Counted from the first letter of the stretch, positions 36,651 to 45,284 are shown. The stretch: 59,394 nucleotides of DNA from Sphingomonadales bacterium Ga0077559 (GCA_001464315.1 LNFK01000061.1:1-59394); one strand, 5' to 3'. Program-made: numbers and translations. Notes: generated from the letters alone by a model not told the origin.

Positions 36651-37489
36651 AGTCCGGCGCGCTGCCTAATAAGGTTCCGCGCCTCACCTTCTTCGCATTC
36701 GGTTCGCTGCTCACGATATCTTGCAGCTCCCTGGCGATCTGGCTTTCAGGCGGCAGCTCAGCGATGGCGATTGGCAACCTGGCGGGCTGGGGGATTGGCC
36801 TCGTGGCCGCCAGCGCAATCCTAGTTATACCAAAAATTCCCAAGGCCGCCGAAATTGTCTTTGCCGTCATGATTGTTGCCTTGGCTGCAACTTTTGCTGA
36901 CAGTGGGTTGTCGGGTGTGAATCGCTGGATATCGATTGGGCCACTTCGCGCGAATATCGCGGCGCTGTTCCTCCCCGCATTTGTTGCGATCCTCTGTGCG
37001 AGACAAACGCGCCCGTCCTTAGCGACGCCAGTGTGGCTTTCCGCTATGTCCTTGCTGGTTGCGCAGCCCGACGCATCGCAGGCGACTGCGCTTGCAATTG
37101 CAGCCCCGCTGCTTTTCTCAAACTGGCCATCCAAATGGCGATGGCCGGTGCTGGTCGCAACCGCAACGCTAGCGGCGATAAGCTGGCTGCGACCCGATCC
37201 GCTTCAGCCAGTGGCCGAAGTTGAAGGAATCATTAAGCTGATGTGGCAAATCTCCCCGGCTCTGGCAGCGGTGGGACTGGCGGCGCTTGCTGCAACAATC
37301 ATTGCGGTTCGGCGGGCCGATATATCGGCAGCCGCACTTGCGGCATATTGCGCCGTTGTCGCCGCGATTTCTGCCTTTGGCCATTTTCCGGTGCCGCTAG
37401 CCGGATCGGGTATCAGCTTTCCGTTGGGTTGGTGGCTGGGTATCGCAATCGTGCTTCGCAGCCACCAGAATGAAGAAGCAAAAACATAA
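36647..37489 (+). CDS. Small SEDS-like (FtsW/RodA-related) membrane protein lacking the catalytic loop
   Basis: 280 aa with roughly eight membrane helices. GVNRWISIGPLRANIAALFL (residues 90-109), LLVAQPDASQATALAIAAPL (136-155) and FPVPLAGSGISFPLGWWLGI (247-266) line up in order with the RodA blocks GSRRWIDLGIISLQPSE, IIQPDFDAAIAYAF and IPLPFVSHGGSS seen at 49851-50963 in this window. The large periplasmic loop that holds the catalytic aspartate and the LPE-HTDF segment is replaced by a short LRPDPLQPVAEVEGIIKLMW. Length is well below the usual 370. It may be a non-catalytic SEDS relative. It is translationally coupled to pth (ATGA). Confidence 0.65.
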   Translation: MKSGALPNKVPRLTFFAFGSLLTISCSSLAIWLSGGSSAMAIGNLAGWGIGLVAASAILVIPKIPKAAEIVFAVMIVALAATFADSGLSGVNRWISIGPLRANIAALFLPAFVAILCARQTRPSLATPVWLSAMSLLVAQPDASQATALAIAAPLLFSNWPSKWRWPVLVATATLAAISWLRPDPLQPVAEVEGIIKLMWQISPALAAVGLAALAATIIAVRRADISAAALAAYCAVVAAISAFGHFPVPLAGSGISFPLGWWLGIAIVLRSHQNEEAKT

Positions 37490-37490
37490 T

Positions 37491-38006
37491 ATGCAACGCG
37501 TCCTGATCATTGGTCCTTGTGGATCGGGGAAATCAACCTTGGCGCCTATTTTGAGTGTGCGTCTGAATCTACCTGTCTTCCACATGGACCAACTCAACTG
37601 GCGGCCGGGTTGGGTTGAAAGCAGCAAAGATGAAATCCGCGAAAAGCTCGCTGGCATCGTCGCAACAGACCGTTGGCTGATTGACGGCACTTATGGCGGA
37701 ACGCTGACCGAGCGGTTGGTTCACGCGGATACTGTCATCTATCTAGATTATCCTATCCACCTGTGTGTTGCGCGCCTCATTCGGCGCATCTTGAAATATC
37801 GGGGCCGCAGCCGTCCAGACATGACCGAGGGGTGCCCCGAACGCTTTGACCTAGGATTTCTGATTTACCTGATGCGCTGGAACAGCGGCCCGCGCGTGCG
37901 CTTGGAAGCGAAGTTGAAGGGGCATGAGGACAAAATTATCCGGCTCGGTAGTCCGGATGAACTCGAAAATTGGATGGACTCACTTCCCCTCAAGACATTA
38001 TCATGA
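37491..38006 (+). CDS. P-loop kinase, DNA topology modulation protein (FlaR-like)
   Basis: 171 aa from ATG 37491 (MQRVLIIGPCGSGKSTLAPI); an in-frame ATG at 37470 overlapping the previous gene would add seven residues. Walker A GPCGSGKST, then FHMDQLNWRPGW, WLIDGTYGGTLTERL, YLDYPIHLCVARLIRRI and the lid RGRSRPDMTEGCPERFD match the adenylate-kinase-like FlaR/topology-modulation group. The true substrate of this group is not established. Confidence 0.82.
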   Translation: MQRVLIIGPCGSGKSTLAPILSVRLNLPVFHMDQLNWRPGWVESSKDEIREKLAGIVATDRWLIDGTYGGTLTERLVHADTVIYLDYPIHLCVARLIRRILKYRGRSRPDMTEGCPERFDLGFLIYLMRWNSGPRVRLEAKLKGHEDKIIRLGSPDELENWMDSLPLKTLS

Positions 38007-38038
38007 CGCAGTAAACGCGTTTTGAGAGAGGATCGCTT

Positions 38039-39034
38039 ATGCCCCCCGTTTCGGAAATCAACCGCAGGGCGCTGCTTGGCGGCGCTGCCGCGCTGACCGC
38101 CGCAACCACGATTGCATCGTCGTCGGTCGCCCAAACCGGTGCACCAAGCTTGAAAGGCAAATCGATCCTTATTACCGGAAGCTCGTCGGGCTTCGGCTAT
38201 GACGGGGCGCTGCATTATGCGCGTTTGGGTGCAAAGGTCATCGCCTCGATGCGCGGCCTGCCCCGGCCCGAAGCCGACAAGCTCAAGGCCGAAGCGGTAA
38301 AAGAGAAGCTTGATATTTCGATAATCGAAATCGACGTTACCTCGGATGAACAAGTCGCAAAGGGTGTCGCTGAAGCCGAGCGCATTGCCGGCGGCGCGCT
38401 CGATATCCTCGTGAACAATGCAGGCGTCGGCTATGCCGGCCCAATCGAGCTTCAGGATATGGAAGCGACCAAGCTGATTTTCGACACCAATGTCTATGGT
38501 CCGCACCGCATGGCCCGTGCGGTGCTGCCTGCGATGCGTAAGGCCAAAAGCGGTCTGATTTTCAACATCTCGTCGCAGCTTGGCCGGGTGATTGTGCCAT
38601 CAGCGGGGCATTACTCGCCGACCAAATTTGCATTGGAAGCGATGAGTGAGGCGATGGCCTATGAGCTTGTCCCGCATAATATCGAAGTCTGCGTCATCCA
38701 GCCCGGCGGTTATCCGACCAAAGTATGGGTCAACCGCAATGTCCTTGCCAAGCAGTTGAAAGACCGGCTCTCGCCCGAACAGGCCGCCGCCTACCCAGCC
38801 TTGGTATCGCGCATGGGCGCGGAGGATGGCTCTGGCCGGAGCGCCGATCCAATGGACGTGCCGCGCGCCATCGCTGAAATCGCGGCGATGTCCGCTGGCA
38901 CAAGGCCACTGCGCCGCGCGGTGCATCCGGGAGGCAAACCGCAGGAGGCGATCAACAAGGTTTCATCCGAAACGCAGGTCGCGATGCTCGGCAATTCACC
39001 TTTTGGACCGTGGGTGAAGGCGGTTTATGATTAG
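38039..39034 (+). CDS. Short-chain dehydrogenase/reductase with Tat-type signal
   Basis: 331 aa. N-terminus MPPVSEINRRALLGGAAALT is a twin-arginine signal (RR at 9-10) ending near SSSVAQ, unusual for an SDR. The Rossmann fold follows with ITGSSSGFG (46-53), NNAGVG (126-131), serines at 178-179 and the catalytic Y192-SPT-K196. A folded SDR with bound NAD(P) could be exported by Tat to the periplasm. Substrate unknown. GAGAGAGGATCGCTT precedes the ATG. Confidence 0.85.
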   Translation: MPPVSEINRRALLGGAAALTAATTIASSSVAQTGAPSLKGKSILITGSSSGFGYDGALHYARLGAKVIASMRGLPRPEADKLKAEAVKEKLDISIIEIDVTSDEQVAKGVAEAERIAGGALDILVNNAGVGYAGPIELQDMEATKLIFDTNVYGPHRMARAVLPAMRKAKSGLIFNISSQLGRVIVPSAGHYSPTKFALEAMSEAMAYELVPHNIEVCVIQPGGYPTKVWVNRNVLAKQLKDRLSPEQAAAYPALVSRMGAEDGSGRSADPMDVPRAIAEIAAMSAGTRPLRRAVHPGGKPQEAINKVSSETQVAMLGNSPFGPWVKAVYD

Positions 39035-39047
39035 TCGCTATGCACCG

Positions 39048-39320
39048 CTATTTGAGCGTCATGAAGCTCGCAAAGGCGAGGTCGATGGCAAGTAATGAAG
39101 CGGCCACCGCACTGGCCAAGGCTGCCCTGCGGTTTCTGATCGCGTTGCGGTTTATGGCGACTATGACGCGGTTGAGATCGTGATAGTCGAACTTTTCCGA
39201 AGCATGGACCCTGTGGAGCAAATTGGCACTCGCCTGATACCAGAACCACGCGGCAAGCGCGGACGCGACGATGGTCGCAAAATCTAGTAAGATGCCGAGG
39301 CCGAATAGCAACTGTTCCAT
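39048..39320 (-). CDS. Small membrane protein, 90 aa
   Basis: MEQLLFGLGILLDFATIVAS opens a first helix; a basic central part (HRVHASEKFDYHDLNRVIVA) is followed by a second helix (AALASAVAASLLAIDLAFAS). No family recognised. It lies convergent with the SDR gene (13 bp between stops) and divergent from ychF. Confidence 0.55.
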   Translation of the reverse strand: MEQLLFGLGILLDFATIVASALAAWFWYQASANLLHRVHASEKFDYHDLNRVIVAINRNAIRNRRAALASAVAASLLAIDLAFASFMTLK

Positions 39321-39388
39321 TTCGCTCCCCTTTTACGATTTGGGGCGCTAAAGGCGCTCGTCCAGTCCAAGTCAAGAGTAGATCAAAA

Positions 39389-40489
39389 ATGGGTTTCAAA
39401 TGCGGTATTGTCGGGCTTCCCAATGTCGGAAAGTCTACCTTGTTCAACGCGCTGACGCAGACCGCGGCGGCGCAGGCTGCTAACTATCCATTCTGCACGA
39501 TTGAGCCGAATATCGGCAATGTCGCGGTGCCCGATCCGCGGTTGCAGACCATCGCCAAGATCGGCGGAAGCCAGAAGATTATCGAAACCCAGTTGGGATT
39601 CGTCGATATCGCTGGCCTTGTGCGCGGCGCGTCGAAGGGAGAAGGTCTTGGCAACCAGTTCCTCGGCAATATTCGTGAAGTTGATGCCATCGTCCATGTG
39701 CTTCGCTGCTTCGAGGATGATGACATCCAGCATGTCGACAACAAGATCGACCCGATTTCGGATGCCGAAACGGTCGAGACCGAGTTGATGCTTTCGGACC
39801 TGGAAAGCCTAGAAAAGCGTGTTCCAAACTTGATTAAAAAGGGCACGCAGGGCGACAAGGAAGCCAAGGCCAGTGGCGTCGTTTTAAGCCGTGCGCTCGA
39901 TTTGCTGCGCGAAGGCAAGCCTGCGCGGTTGACCAAACGCGACGATGCCGACGAAGAACGCTTGTTCCAGCAGGCGCAATTGCTGACGGCAAAGCCCGTG
40001 CTGTATGTGTGCAATGTCGAGGAAGCCAGCGCGGCCAATGGCAACGCGCTGTCGGCCAAGGTTTTTGAAAAAGCGAAAGCCGAGGGGGCCGAGGCCGTGG
40101 TTGTGTCTGCGGCTATTGAGGCAGAAATTTCTACGATGCCACCCGAAGATCGCGAAGTTTTCCTCGAGGACTTGGGCCTCACCGAAACCGGCCTAGCTCG
40201 CGTCATTCGTGCTGGGTACGAATTGCTCCACCTCATTACCTTCTTCACCGTCGGCCCCAAAGAGGCGCGTGCGTGGACGGTCCACACAGGCGACACCGCG
40301 CCTAATGCGGCAGGTGCAATCCACAGCGACTTCGAAAAGGGCTTCATCCGCGCCGAGACAATGGCGTACGAGGATTATGTCCAATATAATGGCGAAGCCG
40401 GTGCCAAAGAGGCTGGCAAATGGCGATCGGAAGGTAAGGATTATCTCGTCAAGGACGGCGACATAATGCTGTTCCGGTTTAATGTCTAA
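39389..40489 (+). CDS. ychF: Redox-regulated ATPase YchF (Obg-like)
   Basis: 366 aa. G1 GLPNVGKSTLFNALT, G3 FVDIAGLVRGASKGEGLGNQ and the Obg-like NxxE replacement of G4 (CNVEEASAANGN) match YchF/OLA1. The C-terminal TGS domain (TFFTVGPKEARAWTVHTGDT and DYVQYNGEAGAKEAGKWRSE) is intact. It is an ATPase acting at the ribosome and in stress response. Convergent with merR, stops overlapping by 4 bp. Confidence 0.97.
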   Translation: MGFKCGIVGLPNVGKSTLFNALTQTAAAQAANYPFCTIEPNIGNVAVPDPRLQTIAKIGGSQKIIETQLGFVDIAGLVRGASKGEGLGNQFLGNIREVDAIVHVLRCFEDDDIQHVDNKIDPISDAETVETELMLSDLESLEKRVPNLIKKGTQGDKEAKASGVVLSRALDLLREGKPARLTKRDDADEERLFQQAQLLTAKPVLYVCNVEEASAANGNALSAKVFEKAKAEGAEAVVVSAAIEAEISTMPPEDREVFLEDLGLTETGLARVIRAGYELLHLITFFTVGPKEARAWTVHTGDTAPNAAGAIHSDFEKGFIRAETMAYEDYVQYNGEAGAKEAGKWRSEGKDYLVKDGDIMLFRFNV

Positions 40490-40899
40490 CGTACCAGCGG
40501 CTCATCAAACGCGGCAATAATAGGACACGGCCCCACGTCGCTGGTGGCACATTCGGTCGCGAGATTTTCCAGAACGGCTCGGGCCTGGGCCAGTTCGGCG
40601 ATCTTTACATCAAGTTCGGCTATTCGCTGAAACGCAAGCTCACGCACGCTTCGCCGGTCGCTGCTGGCGTCCAGCCGCAAGAGCTCGGCAATCTCGTTGA
40701 GCTTGAAACCTGCTTTCTGTGCGGAGCGGATGAAACGAAGTCGCTTGAGGTCGGTTTCGTCATAATAATGAATGCCCTTACGAAGACCGGACTGGCGACC
40801 CGGCGGCTTGGGCATCAGGTTCGACCGCTGATAAAAGCGCACGGTTTCAACGCCCGTTCCAGCCGCAATGGCAAGTTTGGAAATTGTATATGCAGTCAT
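40486..40899 (-). CDS. MerR family regulator with two of three mercury-type cysteines
   Basis: 137 aa. MerR winged-helix start MTAYTISKLAIAAGTGVETV followed by RFYQRSNLMP, coiled coil, then a C-terminal effector loop with C117 and C125 (LATECATSDVGPCPIIAAF). The family's mercury sensors use C82, C117 and C126; here position 82 is arginine in ASSDRRSV and no other cysteine exists. The effector is therefore probably not mercury, or binding is altered. The divergent neighbour is a glutaredoxin-membrane fusion, and the intergenic promoter is mer-like, so the protein very likely controls it. Confidence 0.88.
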   Translation of the reverse strand: MTAYTISKLAIAAGTGVETVRFYQRSNLMPKPPGRQSGLRKGIHYYDETDLKRLRFIRSAQKAGFKLNEIAELLRLDASSDRRSVRELAFQRIAELDVKIAELAQARAVLENLATECATSDVGPCPIIAAFDEPLVR

Positions 40900-40901
40900 G
40901 C

Positions 40902-40932
40902 TTGACTCCGTACCATAGTACGGATGCTACCT
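40902..40932 (+). promoter_or_regulatory. MerR-type promoter/operator with 19-bp spacer
   Basis: TTGACT (-35, 40902-40907), then the perfect dyad CCGTAC-CATA-GTACGG (40908-40923), ATG, and CTACCT as a poor -10 (40927-40932). The -35/-10 spacing is 19 bp, the over-long spacing MerR activators correct by twisting DNA. The -35 hexamer and dyad arms match the mer operator of Tn501/Tn21 as I know it. Confidence 0.85.
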
Positions 40933-40958
40933 GAAGCGCATATATCGCAAAGAAAGTT

Positions 40959-41720
40959 ATGAAAATGGCCCAAATCGATTCGAAAATCGCCGACATTCAC
41001 CGCATGGTGATGCCAACACATATCTGCCCTTACGGCCTGAAAGCGCGGCATTTGCTCAAGCGCAAAGGCTATATGGTCAACGACCACTGGCTCGAAACCC
41101 GCGAGCAGACCGACGCGTTCAAGTCCAAACATGATGTCAAAACCACGCCGCAGATCTTCATCGGTGGCAAACGGATTGGCGGCTATGACGATCTGCGGCG
41201 CCATTTCGGCCTTAGGGTTCCAGTCGACGGCGAAACCAGTTACCGGCCGGTCATCGCGCTATTTGCGATGACTGCACTGATTGCCATGGCGGTAAGCTAC
41301 GCTGTCATGGCGACGCCCTTTACTGAGCATGCAGCAATGTGGTTCATTTCGCTCAGCATGTGTGTGTTGGCATTGCTCAAGTTGCAAGATATCGACAAGT
41401 TCGCGACGATGTTCCTGAATTACGACCTGCTAGCCAGACGCTGGGTCCCTTATGGATATATTTATCCGTTTGCCGAGGGACTGGCTGGCGTGCTGATGAC
41501 CGCAGCGATTTTGAACTGGGTTTCAATCCCGCTTGCTTTGTTCATCGGCGGTATCGGTGCGGTATCGGTTTTCAAGGCAGTCTATATCGACAAACGCGAA
41601 CTGAAATGCGCCTGCGTTGGTGGTGGCAGCAATGTCCCGCTGGGCTTTATTTCATTGGCGGAAAATCTGGGCATGATCGTCATGGCAATTTGGATGGTCC
41701 TTCAAGCCGGAGCGACGTGA
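40959..41720 (+). CDS. Glutaredoxin domain fused to a MauE/DoxX-like membrane domain
   Basis: 253 aa. Residues about 12-85 are a glutaredoxin-type thioredoxin fold: HICPYGLKARHLLKRKGYMV (single active-site cysteine C23 in CPYG), KTTPQIFIGGKRIGGYDDLR. Residues about 97-250 form four membrane helices with ALLKLQDIDKFATMFLNYDL, PYGYIYPFAEGLAGVLMT and, near the end, LKCACVGGGSNVPLGFISLA with C217 and C219. This resembles MauE/DoxX redox-associated membrane proteins. The likely role is passing thiol electrons across the membrane or handling a soft metal or thiol compound. It is expressed from the mer-like promoter controlled by the divergent MerR. Confidence 0.85.
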   Translation: MKMAQIDSKIADIHRMVMPTHICPYGLKARHLLKRKGYMVNDHWLETREQTDAFKSKHDVKTTPQIFIGGKRIGGYDDLRRHFGLRVPVDGETSYRPVIALFAMTALIAMAVSYAVMATPFTEHAAMWFISLSMCVLALLKLQDIDKFATMFLNYDLLARRWVPYGYIYPFAEGLAGVLMTAAILNWVSIPLALFIGGIGAVSVFKAVYIDKRELKCACVGGGSNVPLGFISLAENLGMIVMAIWMVLQAGAT

Positions 41721-41750
41721 CTCGACCCGGTGCCCCCCGGGGAGCATAAG

Positions 41751-43358
41751 TTACTCCTCGTCCGGGTCTTTGACCTTGAACGGATCGGTAACCGCCGGTT
41801 GGACTGGCAGCGGCTGACGCGGCAGCGTTTTGGCGCTGTTCGCGGATTGCCAGAGCATGCCTGCCATCACCACGGCAGCCTGCCGCATGTCCTCGGCCTT
41901 GAGATGGTCGAACGTGTCGGCATTGCTGTGGTGGGTGCGGGTCGAGTAATCAAGCGGGTCCTGAATGAACTGGTACGCCGGGACGCCGACCGCTTGCATG
42001 AAAACATGGTCGGTGCCGGACGTATCGGCAGCGACAACGCGGCTGGCGTCCATACCCGAAAATGGCGAGAGCCATTCCTTCAGCAGCGGCACGGCGGCAG
42101 CATTGCCTTCTGCATAAATGCCGCGAAATTTGCCCGAGCCATTGTCCATGTTGAAATAAGCTTTGAGGTCATTGTAGCCCGGCTGCGGAATGATCGGGTA
42201 ACGGTAAGTCCAGTCGTAAAAGGCTTCGAGACCTTTGGGATCGATACCCGGCTTTGGTTCACGGCGGGCGAGATATTTTTCGGTGTAGGCGCGGCTGCCG
42301 ATCAGACCTTGTTCTTCGCCCGACCAAAGTGCGAAACGAATGGTGCGCTTGGGCGTGCCCATGCGTTTCAGGATGCGTGCGGCTTCCATCACCACTGCGC
42401 TGCCCGCCGCATTGTCGGTCGCGCCGTCGCCGGCTACCCAGCTATCAAAATGCGCGCCTGCCATGACATAGCCCGCTTTGGGATCGCTGCCCGGGATTTC
42501 AGCAATAATATTATAGCCATTGCGGTCGCTATCATCGAAACGAACGTTGTTTTCGAACTCTATCACTGGCTTGCGCCCTGTCTTGGTCAGACGAACAAGG
42601 CGGCGATAGTCTTCCGCTGAAAGCTCAATACCCGGCAGGTTGAGCGTGCGTTCGGTGCGGAAGTTATAACCAGCGCCATGCACAAGCTTGCCATCGCGGT
42701 AGGACATCCGCACCCAGCCGATTGCGCCTTCGGCCTTCAGGAAGGCATCAAGCTTTTCGACAAATTCGACGCGCCTCAACCGCGCATTCAGTTCCTCCGG
42801 ATCATATTCGGGCTGGTCGAACGCATCGAGCTTGCCCAGTTCTTCGCTGGACCAGCGGCGAAACGCAGCCTTGTCCGGCTCCGAACCGGTGCCGGGCATC
42901 GAAATCATCACGACCTTACCCGCCAGCTTGCCCTTATAATCGCTGAAATGGCGCAGTTTCGTCATCGGCGCGACGATGACTTCACCCGACAGCATGCCAT
43001 TGGTCGGCGGCGTCCACGCAACCGGGATTGCGGTCAGTTGCAGCGGACGAGGCACAGTCATCCGCGCGCTGGAAGAGACGATTTCCCAGCCGCGCCCAAA
43101 ATCGAAAGCATCGCGGCGAACATTTTGCAGGCCCCAGCCTGTGAACTTGTCGATGGCCCATGATTCGGCGCGGCGCATTGCGGGCGAGTTCGTCAACCGC
43201 GGCCCGATATCGTCGGTCATTTCCTGAGCAAGGCTCATGACCTGCGACCGGTTCATGCCTTCGTCAACTAGGCGGTTGGTTTCATCCACTTGCGCGAAGG
43301 CTGGCATGGCGGTGGCAAGCGCAGTCAAAGACAGCGCAGCAAAATACTTTCGAATCAT
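41751..43358 (-). CDS. M28 family zinc aminopeptidase, exported
   Basis: 535 aa. Signal peptide MIRKYFAALSLTALATAMPA-FAQ. A PA-domain-like insertion (LSGEVIVAPMTKL, KLAGKVVMISMPGTG) precedes the M28 core. The zinc ligands are all visible: GAHFDSW, GDGATDNAAGSAV, WSGEEQGLIGSRAY, YFNMDNGSGK and THHSNADTFDHL. Expected in the periplasm or secreted, removing N-terminal residues from peptides. Start at 43358 has GGGGAG upstream. Confidence 0.92.
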   Translation of the reverse strand: MIRKYFAALSLTALATAMPAFAQVDETNRLVDEGMNRSQVMSLAQEMTDDIGPRLTNSPAMRRAESWAIDKFTGWGLQNVRRDAFDFGRGWEIVSSSARMTVPRPLQLTAIPVAWTPPTNGMLSGEVIVAPMTKLRHFSDYKGKLAGKVVMISMPGTGSEPDKAAFRRWSSEELGKLDAFDQPEYDPEELNARLRRVEFVEKLDAFLKAEGAIGWVRMSYRDGKLVHGAGYNFRTERTLNLPGIELSAEDYRRLVRLTKTGRKPVIEFENNVRFDDSDRNGYNIIAEIPGSDPKAGYVMAGAHFDSWVAGDGATDNAAGSAVVMEAARILKRMGTPKRTIRFALWSGEEQGLIGSRAYTEKYLARREPKPGIDPKGLEAFYDWTYRYPIIPQPGYNDLKAYFNMDNGSGKFRGIYAEGNAAAVPLLKEWLSPFSGMDASRVVAADTSGTDHVFMQAVGVPAYQFIQDPLDYSTRTHHSNADTFDHLKAEDMRQAAVVMAGMLWQSANSAKTLPRQPLPVQPAVTDPFKVKDPDEE

Positions 43359-43460
43359 AAAGCTCCCCAGCTCAAATGGAAACCGGCACCATCCACTGCC
43401 GGGCCTGATATGCAAGGACATGACGCTCATTTTCTGCCAACGACATCAGGCTTCGGCGAA

Positions 43461-45284
43461 CTATTTTCGTCCGAAGAGCTTTTCAACGTCGCCCAGTGCT
43501 AATTTCACCCAAGTCGGCCGACCATGATTGCACTGCCCGCTATGCGGGGTGACCTCCATTTCGCGGAGCAAGGCATTCATTTCGGGGACTGACAACACAC
43601 GGCCTGCGCGGACTGAACCGTGGCAGGCCATCGTCGAGGCGACGTGGTCGATGCGTTCCTTCAGGGACAGCGCTACGTCATAAGCAGCGAGATCGTCGGC
43701 AAGGTCTTCTACAAGCCCTTTTGCATCGCCTTGCCCAAGCATCGACGGCGTAGCGCGGACCAGCATTGCCGCAGGGCCGAAGCGTTCCAGTTCGAGACCG
43801 AAGGCGGACAATTCTTTCGCCCGTGTTTCCAGACGGTCGCAGGCAGGTTCGTCGAGTTCGACCACTTGCGGCAGCAACAGGGCCTGCGATGGCACCGAGC
43901 CGCCCGCTGCCGCCATCGCAGCACGCATCCGTTCCAACACTAGTCGTTCGTGCGCAGCATGTTGGTCGACGATGACAAGGCCATCTTCTGCTTCGGCGAC
44001 GATATAGGTGTTCGCCACCTGCCCGCGCGCGACGCCGAGTGGGTAGCGGCGGCTTTCAGGAACAGGCTCGGCGGCTTCGGCTGCCCGTCCCATAAGCGGG
44101 GCGAGGTCTTCGTTCTGGACGGTAAAGTCGCCTCGATGTTCGGCAAGTGACGGAAATGGCGAGCGCGCTGCGTAATTGCCTTGATAGGCTGTGTAGGGCG
44201 CTGCAAAGATGTCACCTTGTGCGGTGCGTATTGGTTCCTGCTGCCAAGCCGCCAGCGCGTCCGCCGATGGCCGCTGCACGCTGCGAAAGCCCGATTGGTC
44301 GAGAGCATGGCGCAGGCCCGAGACGATCATGCCGCGGATCAGCGCCGGTTCGCGAAAGCGTACCTCGGTTTTGGCCGGATGGACATTCACATCAACCTCG
44401 GTCGGCGGCAAATCAAGGAACAGGGCAACCACAGCATGCCGGTCGCGCGCAAGCATTTCGGCATAGGCGCCTCGCACCGCGCCGATCAGCAGCCGGTCCT
44501 TTACCGGGCGGCCGTTAACGAACAGAAATTGATGGTCGGCAACGCCGCGATTATAGGTCGGCAGGCTCGCGATGCCGCCCAGCTTTATGCCTTCGCGTTC
44601 GAAATCAAGGCCGACGCTGTTGTCGATCAATTCGCCATTGGTCAGCGCGGCAACGCGCTCGGGGCGGCTCATCCCGACCTGAACTGCCAATGTCCGACGT
44701 CCATCATGCTCTACCGTAAAGCCGATATCCGGCCGCGCCATCGCCAGCCGCTTCATTGTGTCGAGCGCCGCAGCATATTCGGCACGCGGGCTACGCAGGA
44801 ATTTGCGGCGTGCGGGGACATTGCCAAACAGATTTTCGACGCGGACGCGCGTTCCAGGCGGCACAGAGGCAGGGCCTTCACGTGCGAGCAGGCCATGATC
44901 GACAATACGCTTCCAGCCCTCAGCGGAACCTCCTGAGCTTGTCGAAGGACGGCTTTCCAGTGTCATCCGCGATACACTGGCAATCGATGGCAAGGCTTCG
45001 CCACGAAAGCCCAACGTTGAAACCATTTCGATATCTTCGTCAGGTAGTTTCGACGTTGCATGCCGCTCCAGCGCCAATGCCATATCGGCAGACGACATGC
45101 CGCATCCATCATCGGTTACTTCAATCAGATCTATCCCGCCAGACACAAGACGAACGGCTATGTTCCGCGCGCCCGAGTCGATGGCATTTTCAACCAGTTC
45201 CTTCAACGCGCTAGCCGGTCTTTCGACCACTTCACCGGCAGCAATCCGGTTGACCAAATTTTCCGGGAGTCTTCTTATTGACAT
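43461..45284 (-). CDS. mutL: DNA mismatch repair protein MutL
   Basis: 607 aa. N-terminal GHKL ATPase: RLPENLVNRIAAGEVVERPA, LVENAIDSGA, DDGCGM and TLGFRGEALPSIASV. The C-terminal domain carries the endonuclease motif DQHAAHERLVLE together with ACHGSVRAG and CNHGRPT, so this is the nicking-type MutL common in bacteria without MutH. Start ATG 45284 (MSIRRLPENLVNRIAAGEVV) fits the family. Residues 112-119 (RPSTSSG) are encoded by a repeat-like insert (44932-44949). Divergent from mreB. Confidence 0.96.
   Translation of the reverse strand: MSIRRLPENLVNRIAAGEVVERPASALKELVENAIDSGARNIAVRLVSGGIDLIEVTDDGCGMSSADMALALERHATSKLPDEDIEMVSTLGFRGEALPSIASVSRMTLESRPSTSSGGSAEGWKRIVDHGLLAREGPASVPPGTRVRVENLFGNVPARRKFLRSPRAEYAAALDTMKRLAMARPDIGFTVEHDGRRTLAVQVGMSRPERVAALTNGELIDNSVGLDFEREGIKLGGIASLPTYNRGVADHQFLFVNGRPVKDRLLIGAVRGAYAEMLARDRHAVVALFLDLPPTEVDVNVHPAKTEVRFREPALIRGMIVSGLRHALDQSGFRSVQRPSADALAAWQQEPIRTAQGDIFAAPYTAYQGNYAARSPFPSLAEHRGDFTVQNEDLAPLMGRAAEAAEPVPESRRYPLGVARGQVANTYIVAEAEDGLVIVDQHAAHERLVLERMRAAMAAAGGSVPSQALLLPQVVELDEPACDRLETRAKELSAFGLELERFGPAAMLVRATPSMLGQGDAKGLVEDLADDLAAYDVALSLKERIDHVASTMACHGSVRAGRVLSVPEMNALLREMEVTPHSGQCNHGRPTWVKLALGDVEKLFGRK
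44932..44949. repeat. Small repeat-like insert inside mutL
   Basis: The 18-mer CCTGAGCTTGTCGAAGGA is a motif I recall from dispersed intergenic repeats in sphingomonads. Here it is read through on the minus strand as PSTSSG in a loop of the MutL ATPase domain, where relatives have a shorter, different sequence. Origin from a mobile repeat is inferred. Confidence 0.5.
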
